64,000 nucleotides of DNA from Corynebacterium mycetoides. Its GTDB lineage: Bacteria > Actinomycetota > Actinomycetes > Mycobacteriales > Mycobacteriaceae. The position numbers were made by a program, and so were the translations under genes. The DNA is taken from the NCBI RefSeq assembly GCF_900103625.1, contig NZ_LT629700.1, forward strand, positions 1,736,001-1,800,000, read 5' to 3'. Below the pieces are notes generated by a model. That model saw only the letters and a program-made list of their open reading frames with translations. It did no database searches and was not told the DNA's origin. This document shows, in pieces, positions 26,657 to 34,137 of the stretch. Numbering within the stretch: position 1 is the first letter of the stretch; every line of letters begins with the position of its first letter.

Positions 26657-27679
26657 TTAGCCCTGGATGGCGCTCCAGGCGCGCATAAAGCGCTCCGCTT
26701 CCTCCCTGTTGGTCACGGTGACGCGCAGCCCCTCTGCGAAGGCGCGCGTGAGCACGCCTTCGGCGGCGAGCTTCGCGCTTATCGACGCCGCGTCGACCCC
26801 CGGCAACCACACGGAGTTCGCCTGCGTGCGGGCGGCGCCGACGTGGTCGGCGACTTCGTCGCGCACGCCGACGGTCTCCTGCGTGCGCGCCCAGACCTCG
26901 TCCTGGGCCGCCAGCGAGGCGATCGCGCCGGCTTGAGCCACGGAGCTGACCTGGAAGGGGATGGCTACCTTGGTGATCGCCTCGATGATGTCTTTCGGCC
27001 CGTAGGCGTAGCCGACGCGCACCCCGGCCAGGCCGTAGGCCTTGGAAAACGTGCGCAGTGCAACCACGTTCGGGTACTTCCTGATCACTTCGGTGCCCAC
27101 CACGGCGTCCTCGTCGCGGTTGTACTCGAAGTAGGCCTCGTCGAGCGCCACGGTGACGTGCTCGGGCACCCGCGCCATGAACGCGTCGAACTCGGCGCGG
27201 GTGACCACCTGGCCCGAGGGGTTGTTGGGGGTGCAGACGAAGATCAGGGACGTGGAGGCGTCGATAAGCGAGGCCATGGCCGCAAGGTCGTGCTTGCCGT
27301 CGCGGTCGACGGGGACGGGGCGGGCCTCGGCGCCGACGACCTGGAGGAAAATGGGGTAGGCCTCGAAGCTGCGCCAGGCGTAGATGACGTTGTTGCCGGG
27401 CGTGCACGTGGCCTGCACCAGCTGCTGGAGCAGGGCGGAGGAGCCGTTGCCCACCGCGACCTCGTCCACGCCCACGCCGAGGTGCTCCGCCAGGGTCTCG
27501 CGCAGCTCGACCGCGAACATGTCCGGGTAGCGGTTCGCCCCGCTCGCGGCGGCCGCCATCGCCTCGGCCGCCGCGGGCAGCGGGGCCTCCGCGGACTCGT
27601 TGGAGCTGAGCTTGAGCGCGTCGTCGGCGCGGGTGCCGGGGACGTAGGGCGGGATGGCAGCGATGTCGGGGCGGATCAT
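26657..27679 (-). CDS. pat: histidinol-phosphate/aromatic aminotransferase (Pat/HisC-like)
   Basis: A 340-residue class II aminotransferase. Motifs are KLSSNESAEAPLP at the N-terminus, CTPNNPSGQ, DEAYFEYN and TFSKAYGLAGVRVGY with the PLP lysine. Corynebacteria have a hisC paralogue, Pat, that makes phenylalanine or tyrosine from the keto acids. The absence of his genes here and the general type favour Pat, but HisC activity is not excluded. The start is MIRPDIAAIPPYVPG. Confidence 0.86.
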   Translation of the reverse strand: MIRPDIAAIPPYVPGTRADDALKLSSNESAEAPLPAAAEAMAAAASGANRYPDMFAVELRETLAEHLGVGVDEVAVGNGSSALLQQLVQATCTPGNNVIYAWRSFEAYPIFLQVVGAEARPVPVDRDGKHDLAAMASLIDASTSLIFVCTPNNPSGQVVTRAEFDAFMARVPEHVTVALDEAYFEYNRDEDAVVGTEVIRKYPNVVALRTFSKAYGLAGVRVGYAYGPKDIIEAITKVAIPFQVSSVAQAGAIASLAAQDEVWARTQETVGVRDEVADHVGAARTQANSVWLPGVDAASISAKLAAEGVLTRAFAEGLRVTVTNREEAERFMRAWSAIQG

Positions 27680-27736
27680 GACAGCCAAGTCTATTTGGTG
27701 CCCGGGCTCGGCGTTGGGTAAGATGCGTGGAGGTCT

Positions 27737-27824
27737 GGAGACGTGCCAGAGTGGCCGAATGGGGCTCCCTGCTAAGGAGTTGCCCTCTTGACGAGGGCCG
27801 CAGGTTCAAATCCTGTCGTCTCCG
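27737..27824 (+). tRNA. tRNA-Ser(GCT)
   Basis: An 88-base class II tRNA with acceptor GGAGACG/CGTCTCC, anticodon loop CTGCTAA (GCT), a long variable arm and T loop GGTTCAAATC. CCA is encoded at 27825-27827. It shares its acceptor stem with tRNA-Ser(TGA) 2.3 kb upstream. Confidence 0.96.
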
Positions 27825-27908
27825 CCACATATCTTCTACCCCCATCCGTGAATCTGCGGGTGGGGATTTTCAATGCGCTGACCACAAACGGGTCTATGCT
27901 TTCCGCTC

Positions 27909-29276
27909 GTGGATAACACGCTCTCGCCCGCGTTCTGCGGGCCGGCGCGGCTGACCGCCGCCGTTTTCCTCGGCCTCATCCTCGCCGGGACACTCCTTCT
28001 CATGATGCCGTTTTCCACGGCCGGGCCGCAGCCCGGGTGGGCGCCGTTTTTGCCGTCGTTGTTCACAGCCACCTCCGCCGTGTCGCTGACGGGCCTGATC
28101 GTCGTGGACACCGGCACGTACTGGACCCCGGTGGGCCAGGCGATCATCCTCGCGCTCATCCAGCTCGGCGGCCTCGGCATCATGTCCCTGGCCTCCCTCT
28201 CCGGGCTGCTGATCACCGGCCGCATCAGCTTCAAGGCGCGCAAGACCGGCGCGGCCGAGGGCAGGCCGGTCACCTCCGGCGGCATCAAGCACGCGCTCAT
28301 CTTCACGGTGGCGTTCACGCTGCTGACCGAGGCGGTCGTGGCGGTCGTCGTGGCGCTGCGGCTCATGGTGCACTACGGCCACCCGCCCGCGCGGGCCGCC
28401 TGGGAGGGCGTGTTCCACGCCGTCTCCGCGTTCAACAACGCCGGGTTCAGCACCAACTCCGACAACCTCGTCCCCTTCGCCGCGGACGCGTGGATCCTGC
28501 TGCCGCTCGCGGCGGCGCTCATCAGCGGCGGGCTGGGATTCCCGGTGTGGGCGGAGCTCACGCGGCGGCTGCGGCTGAGGCGGCTGGGGAAAGCGCAGGC
28601 GCACCGCTTCTCCATCACCGCGCGCATCACGCTGGCGGCCACGGCGTTCCTCGTGGTCGCCGGCACCGTGTTCGTGGCCCTGGTGGAGTGGAACGGGTTT
28701 TTGGGCGGGATGCCGGTGTGGCAAAAGCTGCTCAACGCGTTCTTCGCCGGGGTCTCGCCGCGCACGGCCGGGTTCAACGCCGTGAACTACGCCGACGCGC
28801 ACCCGATCACCCTGATGGGCACCGACATCCTCATGTTCATCGGCGGCGGCTCCGCCGGCACGGCGGGCGGAGTGAAGGTGACCACCGTGTGCGTGCTTCT
28901 CGCGGCGATGGCGGCCGAGTTCCTCGGGCGCGAGGACACCTCCATCGGGCACCGCACGCTGCCGCGCTCCGCCACCCGCCAGGCGCTCGCCCTGACGTTC
29001 GCGGGCGTGGTCGTGGTCACCGCGGGCGTGGGCGCGCTGCGCCTCTTCGACCCGGAGTTCACCGGCGACCAGGTGTCCTTCGAAGTCATGTCGGCGTTCG
29101 CCACCGTGGGCCTGTCCACCGGGATTACGGCCGACCTCTCGGCACCGTCGCAGATTATCCTGTGCCTCATCATGTACCTGGGGCGCGTCGGCCCCACCAC
29201 ACTCATAGCGGCGCTGGCTGCCCGCGCGGTCAGCAGGCGCTTCCGTTACCCCGAGGAAAGGCCCTTCATTGGCTAA
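27909..29276 (+). CDS. TrkH/KtrB-family potassium transporter subunit
   Basis: A 455-residue channel-like K+ transporter with four repeated membrane-pore-membrane units. Filter-loop segments are SAVSLTGL, SAFNNAGFS, SPRTAGFN and SAFATVGLSTG, as expected for TrkH/KtrB. It begins with a GTG codon. The end overlaps the TTG start of the TrkA-type regulator by eight bases, so the pair is translated together as a Ktr/Trk uptake system. Confidence 0.94.
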   Translation: MDNTLSPAFCGPARLTAAVFLGLILAGTLLLMMPFSTAGPQPGWAPFLPSLFTATSAVSLTGLIVVDTGTYWTPVGQAIILALIQLGGLGIMSLASLSGLLITGRISFKARKTGAAEGRPVTSGGIKHALIFTVAFTLLTEAVVAVVVALRLMVHYGHPPARAAWEGVFHAVSAFNNAGFSTNSDNLVPFAADAWILLPLAAALISGGLGFPVWAELTRRLRLRRLGKAQAHRFSITARITLAATAFLVVAGTVFVALVEWNGFLGGMPVWQKLLNAFFAGVSPRTAGFNAVNYADAHPITLMGTDILMFIGGGSAGTAGGVKVTTVCVLLAAMAAEFLGREDTSIGHRTLPRSATRQALALTFAGVVVVTAGVGALRLFDPEFTGDQVSFEVMSAFATVGLSTGITADLSAPSQIILCLIMYLGRVGPTTLIAALAARAVSRRFRYPEERPFIG

Positions 29277-29955
29277 CTTGTTCAGGATGGGCGGCGCGAA
29301 GCCCACCATCGACATCCCGCCCGTCGTCGTCATCGGCCTGGGCCGCTTCGGCACCGCGCTCGCGCGCGAGCTCATGGTCCACGGCGTCGAGGTGCTCGGC
29401 ATCGACACCAACGAGAAGATCGTCACCGAGCAGGCGCCGTACCTTACCGAGGCCGTCACCGCCGACACGACCGATCCGGAGGCGCTGCGCCAGCTCGGGG
29501 TCGACGAGGTCGAGCGGGTGATCCTGGCGATCGGCTCCCACCTGGAATCCTCCATCCTCACCGCCTCTAACCTGGTGGAAATGGGGATCAAGGACATCTG
29601 GGCGAAGGCCGACTCGGAGGCGCACGCGCGCATCCTCACCCAGATCGGCGCGCACCACGTCATCCGCCCCGAGCGCGACACCGGCCGGCGCGTCGCCCAC
29701 CTGCTCGGCGGCCGCTTCCGCGACTTCGCCGAAATCGCCACCGACTACGGCGTCACCCAGCTCACGCCCCCGCCCTTCCTCGTCGGCCACCCGATCTCGC
29801 CCGACGAGCTGTGGCGCGCCCACCAGGTCCAGCTCGTGTCCGTGCGCCAGAGTGACGGGCACTGGACGCCGCTTGTCAGCGGCTCCACCCTCACGTCCAC
29901 CGACATCATCGTCGCCGCCGGAAGCCCCGGCGCCCTCGAGAAGTTTTCCAAGTAG
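29269..29955 (+). CDS. TrkA/KtrA-type RCK regulatory subunit
   Basis: A 228-residue cytoplasmic protein with an RCK_N Rossmann domain (VVVIGLGRFGTALARELMVHGVEVLGID) and an RCK_C (TrkA_C) domain from about residue 140. It gates the membrane partner in response to nucleotides; cyclic-di-AMP binding to the C-terminal domain is known in some relatives. The TTG start is supported by an AGGAAAGG site seven bases upstream; an ATG six codons later is an alternative. Confidence 0.93.
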   Translation: MANLFRMGGAKPTIDIPPVVVIGLGRFGTALARELMVHGVEVLGIDTNEKIVTEQAPYLTEAVTADTTDPEALRQLGVDEVERVILAIGSHLESSILTASNLVEMGIKDIWAKADSEAHARILTQIGAHHVIRPERDTGRRVAHLLGGRFRDFAEIATDYGVTQLTPPPFLVGHPISPDELWRAHQVQLVSVRQSDGHWTPLVSGSTLTSTDIIVAAGSPGALEKFSK

Positions 29956-29966
29956 AGGAGATTCAC

Positions 29967-31331
29967 GTGAAGATCTCTGACCCGCATGCCGTGCGCCTGC
30001 TGGAGAGGCGTTTGGGTGGGCGTCGACACGCGCTGGCGGAAGAGCTGGAGGAGATCAAGGACCAGCTCGAGACTTTAAGTTTCCGCGACATCACCGGCCT
30101 GGTGATGCGCACCAGCCCCGTGCGCGGAGCGAAGCTGCTGCGCCTGCTGCCTCCGGAGCGCTCGGCGGCCGTGTTCGACGCGCTCAACCCCGCCCACCAG
30201 GCCGACATCATCACCGCGATGGGCGACGAGCGGGTGGTTGACTACTTCGGGTCGATCGGCGCCGAGGACCGCGTAGCGCTGCTCGACCACCTGCCGGCCG
30301 AGATCGCCGACCGGCTCATCCGCGAACTCGACGAGGGCGACCAGGAAGTCACCAACGTCGTGCTCGGCTACGCCAAGGGCACGGTCGGGCGCCGGATGTC
30401 GCCGAAGGTCCCGGTGGTCACGCCCTCGATGACGGTCGACGAGGTCGTGGCCACGCTACGTGCCGACGTCGACAGGCTGGAGACCATCTACACCATCCCC
30501 GTCGTCGACGAGGATCGCCGAGTGTGCGGCGTGCTGCGCCTCCGCGCTCTGTTCGGGGCCGAGGGGACGGACACCGTCGCGGACGTGATGGAGCCGCCGT
30601 TCGTGTTCCGCGCCGGCGACGACCTCGAGGATTCGGCGCGCTGGCTGCTGTCTTCGGCACGCCTCGCCGCGCCCGTGGTCGACGACGACAACCGCCTGCT
30701 GGGCATCTTGACCTACGACGAGGCGCACGACGTGGTTGAGGGCGCCAACAGCGAGGACTCCGCGCGCATGGGTGGTTCCGAGGCGCTGCGCCAGCCCTAC
30801 CTGTCCACCCCCGTGATCCGGCTCGTGCGCAGCCGCATCGTGTGGCTGCTCGTGCTCGCCGTTTCCGCGATCCTGACGGTCAAGGTGCTCGACGTATTCG
30901 AGGAGACCCTGCACAAGGCCGTCGTGCTCTCCCTGTTCATCCCGCTGCTCACGGGCACCGGCGGCAACACGGGCAACCAGGCGGCTACCACGGTCACGCG
31001 CGCGCTCGCGCTTAACGACGTCCGCAAGTCCGACGCCTTAAAAGTCATGTGGCGCGAGCTGCGGGTGGGCATGACGCTCGGTGCGGTGCTGGGCGTGCTC
31101 GGCTTCGGCATCGCCACCGCCGTCTTCGGGCTGCCGATCGGCACCGTCATGGGTGCCACCCTCTTCCTCATCTGCACCATCTCGGCGACGGTCGGGGGCA
31201 TGATGCCGATCATCGCCAAGGCCGTCGGGGCCGACCCGGCCGTGTTCTCCAACCCCTTCATCTCGACCTTCTGCGACGCCACCGGCCTGATCATCTACTT
31301 CTTCATCGCGAAGGCGGTTCTTGGCATTTAA
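29967..31331 (+). CDS. mgtE: MgtE-family magnesium transporter
   Basis: A 454-residue Mg2+ channel/transporter. The N-terminal helical domain (LLRLLPPERSAAVFDAL) is followed by two CBS domains (about residues 140-265), then five membrane helices with TGTGGNTGNQA, the conserved pore and gating motif. It starts at a GTG behind a GAGGAG site, 11 bp after the TrkA-type gene, so K+ and Mg2+ uptake may share a transcript. Confidence 0.94.
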   Translation: MKISDPHAVRLLERRLGGRRHALAEELEEIKDQLETLSFRDITGLVMRTSPVRGAKLLRLLPPERSAAVFDALNPAHQADIITAMGDERVVDYFGSIGAEDRVALLDHLPAEIADRLIRELDEGDQEVTNVVLGYAKGTVGRRMSPKVPVVTPSMTVDEVVATLRADVDRLETIYTIPVVDEDRRVCGVLRLRALFGAEGTDTVADVMEPPFVFRAGDDLEDSARWLLSSARLAAPVVDDDNRLLGILTYDEAHDVVEGANSEDSARMGGSEALRQPYLSTPVIRLVRSRIVWLLVLAVSAILTVKVLDVFEETLHKAVVLSLFIPLLTGTGGNTGNQAATTVTRALALNDVRKSDALKVMWRELRVGMTLGAVLGVLGFGIATAVFGLPIGTVMGATLFLICTISATVGGMMPIIAKAVGADPAVFSNPFISTFCDATGLIIYFFIAKAVLGI

Positions 31332-31392
31332 ACGCGTGACCTGCCGTTTTGGCGGTCTACGGGGTGCGGTGTAATGTTCTATCTCGTTGCAA

Positions 31393-31465
31393 GCGCCCGT
31401 AGCTCAACGGATAGAGCATCTGACTACGGATCAGAAGGTTGGGGGTTCGAATCCCTCCGGGCGCA
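31393..31465 (+). tRNA. tRNA-Arg(ACG)
   Basis: A 73-base tRNA: acceptor GCGCCCG/CGGGCGC, anticodon loop CTACGGA (ACG, read as ICG after TadA editing), T loop GGTTCGAATC, discriminator A. Notably the tadA gene, whose product deaminates exactly this anticodon, lies 1.7 kb downstream. Confidence 0.97.
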
Positions 31466-31472
31466 CAACCTG

Positions 31473-31500
31473 AAACCCCGGGCCGAGCGGTCCGGGGTTT
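31473..31500 (+). terminator. intrinsic terminator after tRNA-Arg
   Basis: A nine-base-pair stem AAACCCCGG / CCGGGGTTT with a ten-base loop follows seven bases after the tRNA and is followed by CGTGTTTC. It fits a rho-independent terminator with a short T-rich tail. Confidence 0.75.
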
Positions 31501-31513
31501 CGTGTTTCACCTT

Positions 31514-31606
31514 CCCCCCTAAACCTTCCCCCTAAACTCGGACACCCCGAACTTGCCCCGGGTTTAGACGGAAGAGGGGGATGTTGCACGTTCCGGGTTT
31601 AGGGGG
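31514..31606. repeat. CCCCCTAAAC-type inverted repeat between tRNA-Arg and tyrA
   Basis: CCCCCTAAACTCGGAC (31528-31543) pairs with GTTCCGGGTTTAGGGGG (31590-31606); further copies of the core are CCCCCCTAAAC (31514-31524) and CCGGGTTTAG (31558-31567). The block lies downstream of both the tRNA and the convergent tyrA gene. It may terminate tyrA transcription, but the four-copy layout is more than a simple terminator. Confidence 0.65.
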
Positions 31607-31622
31607 AGCGGGACGCACCCCC

Positions 31623-32648
31623 TCAGAACACCTCCACGCGCCCGCCGAGGGCCTCGATCTGCTCGAGCTGGCGCACCCACCCGGGCGCGCCGGGGTGCAC
31701 CCGCATGACGGGGCGCGAGGAGATCTTCACCGGCGAGACGGATTCGTGCCGGGCCCCAGAGCGCGCGCCCATGCGCACGTAGGCGCGGTTGCCGGACTCC
31801 GCCAGCTGCTTCAAGGAGGGGGTGTTGGCGGACAGGGTGGCGCGGGCGTCGACAAGCAAGGCGATGAACTCGTCGAGCACCGGAACGAGCGCTTCTGCGT
31901 TGGTCTCGCACATGTTGCGGACGAGCGAGGGGTCGGTGTCGGCGACTCGGGTCGCGCCCTTGAACGAGCCCGCCGCCAGCGACTGCGCAAGCGTGCCGCC
32001 GTGGTCGCCCACGATGGCGAGCGACTCCGCGATCACGTGCGGCAGGTGCGAAACGCGCGCGACGGCCTCGTCGTGGCGGCTAACGGACACGGGCACGGCC
32101 TCCGCGCCCGTCACCGACGCCAGGGTGCAGACCTGCACAAACAGGGTCGACCACGACTCGGGCACGGGCGTGCCCGCGCCGTCGAGCTCGGCGGCGTAGT
32201 CGTAGGTCACCGCCCAGGCCGCGCGGTGGAACAACCCCTCAAGGGAGGCGCCCCAGCCGGAGTTCTCCGTGCCGGACATGGGGTGCCCGCCGACGTAACG
32301 GGACTGCAGCCCGTGGGAGCGGACGAGGTCGTAGACCGGCTTCTTCACGCTGACCACGTCGGTGATGCCGCAGTGCGGCGCATGTTCCGCGATCGCGGCG
32401 AGCACCTGGCCGACGGCCTCCATGGGCACGGCGATGACGATGAGCGCGCTGGCCTCTGCCGCGCGGCGCAGTGTGTCCGCGAGGTCGGTGGAGACGTCGA
32501 AGCCTTCCCTCTGGGCGGCGCGGGTGGCCGAGCGCGAACGGTTGTAGCCGAACACGTCGAGCTCGCGGGCGCTCAGGTCGCGCATGATGGAGCCCCCGAT
32601 GAGCCCGAGGCCGAGGATGCAGACAGGAGGGAGGTTGGCGGAAGTCAC
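31623..32648 (-). CDS. tyrA: prephenate dehydrogenase TyrA
   Basis: A 341-residue NAD(P)-dependent enzyme of tyrosine synthesis. The Rossmann motif is GLGLIGGSIMRDL; GGHPMSGTENSG and SRHDEAVARVSHLPHVIA contain the family His and substrate residues. It can act on prephenate or arogenate; corynebacteria favour arogenate. A GTG start is used. It is divergent from the TadA partner gene, with 39 bp in between that must hold both promoters. Confidence 0.93.
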   Translation of the reverse strand: MTSANLPPVCILGLGLIGGSIMRDLSARELDVFGYNRSRSATRAAQREGFDVSTDLADTLRRAAEASALIVIAVPMEAVGQVLAAIAEHAPHCGITDVVSVKKPVYDLVRSHGLQSRYVGGHPMSGTENSGWGASLEGLFHRAAWAVTYDYAAELDGAGTPVPESWSTLFVQVCTLASVTGAEAVPVSVSRHDEAVARVSHLPHVIAESLAIVGDHGGTLAQSLAAGSFKGATRVADTDPSLVRNMCETNAEALVPVLDEFIALLVDARATLSANTPSLKQLAESGNRAYVRMGARSGARHESVSPVKISSRPVMRVHPGAPGWVRQLEQIEALGGRVEVF

Positions 32649-32687
32649 GGCATCAAGTTTCTCACAACGCGACTACGCTGACTATCC

Positions 32688-33179
32688 ATGAGCCAGGATT
32701 TCGACGGGTATGAGGACGGCTACGCGGTTGTCGTCGCCAAGCAGGGCGGGGAATGGGTCGTGCGCGAGTTTGCCGATTCGTTCGAGTCCCTGGCCACGTC
32801 CGTCGCGGCGGTCCGCGGGATGCGCAGCGAGGGGGCGGCGTTCGCGATCCTCAACGTCGAGGAGGGCTACCTGGTGATCGTGCGGCCCGGGCCGTCGACA
32901 ATTCGCGTGCTCATCTCGGACGCGACGATGGCGGTGGACGATGACTTCGCCGCCGAGGTGCTCGCGGAGGCCGGCATCGAGGTCCCCGACATCGACGTCG
33001 ACGAGCTGGACATGGTCGACGGCTACCCGGACGGCGACTTCGACATCCTGGCGGACGTGGGGCTGCGCAGCGAGGTGCTCGAGGTGATGCTGGACTCGGA
33101 CGACGACCCGTACCTCATCATCGAGCGCATCGCCGATGAGCTGGGCTTTTCCGACGAGCTCGCGGACGCCCTTGACTGA
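32688..33179 (+). CDS. tRNA adenosine deaminase-associated protein
   Basis: A 163-residue acidic protein (EVPDIDVDELDMVDGYPDGDFD) of the actinobacterial family always found before tadA. Its role is not known beyond this linkage. ATG start. Its stop overlaps the TTG start of tadA, so the two are translated together. Confidence 0.88.
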   Translation: MSQDFDGYEDGYAVVVAKQGGEWVVREFADSFESLATSVAAVRGMRSEGAAFAILNVEEGYLVIVRPGPSTIRVLISDATMAVDDDFAAEVLAEAGIEVPDIDVDELDMVDGYPDGDFDILADVGLRSEVLEVMLDSDDDPYLIIERIADELGFSDELADALD

Positions 33180-33630
33180 TCTGCGGCTCGCGGAGGTACG
33201 CATGGGCCGGGCGATTCAGCTCGCCCGCCTCACGCCGCGTGGCGACGTCCCGGTGGGCGCCGTTGTCTTCTCACCTGACGGCCGCGAGGTGGGGCGCGGC
33301 GTCAACCGCAGGGAGGAGCTGCGCGACCCGACCGCGCACGCCGAGGTGGAGGCGCTGCGTGCCGCCGCTCGCACGCTGGGCACGTGGCGTCTCGACGGCT
33401 GCGAGCTCGTGGTCACCCTGGAACCGTGCACGATGTGCGCCGGCGCGATCCTGGGTGCGCGCGTGTCATCGCTGGTCTTCGGCGCCTTCGAGCCGAAGAC
33501 GGGGGCGGTGGGCTCGCTTTTCGACGCCCTGCGTGACCCCCGCCACCTGCACACCGTCGAAGTGCGCGGCGGGGTGCGCGAGGAGGAGAACGCGGCGCTT
33601 CTCAGCGAATTCTTTGGCCGCCTGCGGTAA
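33172..33630 (+). CDS. tadA: tRNA-specific adenosine deaminase TadA
   Basis: A 152-residue deaminase converting A34 to inosine in tRNA-Arg(ACG). The zinc site is HAEVEAL and PCTMCAGAI, with the catalytic Glu in HAE. The TTG start overlaps the stop of the partner gene and gives the normal N-terminal helix; an ATG at 33202 would remove most of that helix. Confidence 0.93.
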   Translation: MTDLRLAEVRMGRAIQLARLTPRGDVPVGAVVFSPDGREVGRGVNRREELRDPTAHAEVEALRAAARTLGTWRLDGCELVVTLEPCTMCAGAILGARVSSLVFGAFEPKTGAVGSLFDALRDPRHLHTVEVRGGVREEENAALLSEFFGRLR

Positions 33631-33719
33631 TCCGGGAGTGACTCGAGACACAATCGTTATCCCGGGCCTCCGGCGCCGCTGCTAGGTTGGTGTCACAGAC
33701 CAACAGAAAGGATCGCATC

Positions 33720-33926
33720 ATGGCATTCGAAGGTAAGGGCGACCAGCTCAAGGGCAACATCAAGGAGGGCCTCGGCGAGGCCGCCGGCGACAAGTCCCTC
33801 GAGAACGAGGGCAAGGCGGACAAGCTCGGCGGCGATATCCGCGAGAAGGCGTCCGAGGCCGGCGACGCCATCAAGGACTCCGTCAATGGGGCGGCCGCGA
33901 AGATCCAGGACGCGCGGGAGAACTAA
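33720..33926 (+). CDS. CsbD-family stress protein
   Basis: A 68-residue, highly charged, disordered-looking protein starting MAFEGKGDQLKGNIKEGLGEAAGD, the signature of the CsbD family. CsbD proteins rise under general stress; their molecular role is unknown. An AGAAAGGA site precedes the ATG. It is monocistronic, between tadA and tRNA-Ser(CGA). Confidence 0.92.
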   Translation: MAFEGKGDQLKGNIKEGLGEAAGDKSLENEGKADKLGGDIREKASEAGDAIKDSVNGAAAKIQDAREN

Positions 33927-33964
33927 TTTGGTCTCGCGGACACGCTACCGTTAATCTGTTTCAC

Positions 33965-34049
33965 GGTAGCGTGTCCGAGCGGCCGAAGGTGCTCGCCTCG
34001 AAAGCGAGTGTGGGTAAAACCACCGCGGGTTCAAATCCCGCCGCTACCG
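33965..34049 (+). tRNA. tRNA-Ser(CGA)
   Basis: An 85-base class II tRNA: acceptor GGTAGCG/CGCTACC, anticodon loop CTCGAAA (CGA), long variable arm, T loop GGTTCAAATC, discriminator G. CCA is encoded at 34050-34052. Confidence 0.96.
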
Positions 34050-34062
34050 CCAAATTCACGCT

Positions 34063-34094
34063 AAAGCCTCCGACCTTCACGGGTCGGGGGCTTT
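34063..34094 (+). terminator. intrinsic terminator after tRNA-Ser(CGA)
   Basis: An AAAGCCTCCGACC / GGGTCGGGGGCTTT stem with a TTCAC loop, ending in TTTGT, starts 11 bases after the encoded CCA of the tRNA. Confidence 0.8.
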
Positions 34095-34137
34095 GTCTGT
34101 AACGACCTCCATACCTCTTATGTAAGGACGCGCAAAA

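Noticed and set aside
26646..27845. N-terminal extension of the class V aminotransferase frame
   Set aside because: It runs antisense-like through the Pat gene in another frame and across tRNA-Ser(GCT); the family homology starts only at MTHLPHND.
27894..29741. 615-residue minus-strand open frame across trkH/trkA
   Set aside because: Low-complexity His/Arg/Gly-rich composition in antisense to two clear genes; a GC-rich shadow. The same holds for long antisense frames over emb, the pilin, lysC-asd and katA.
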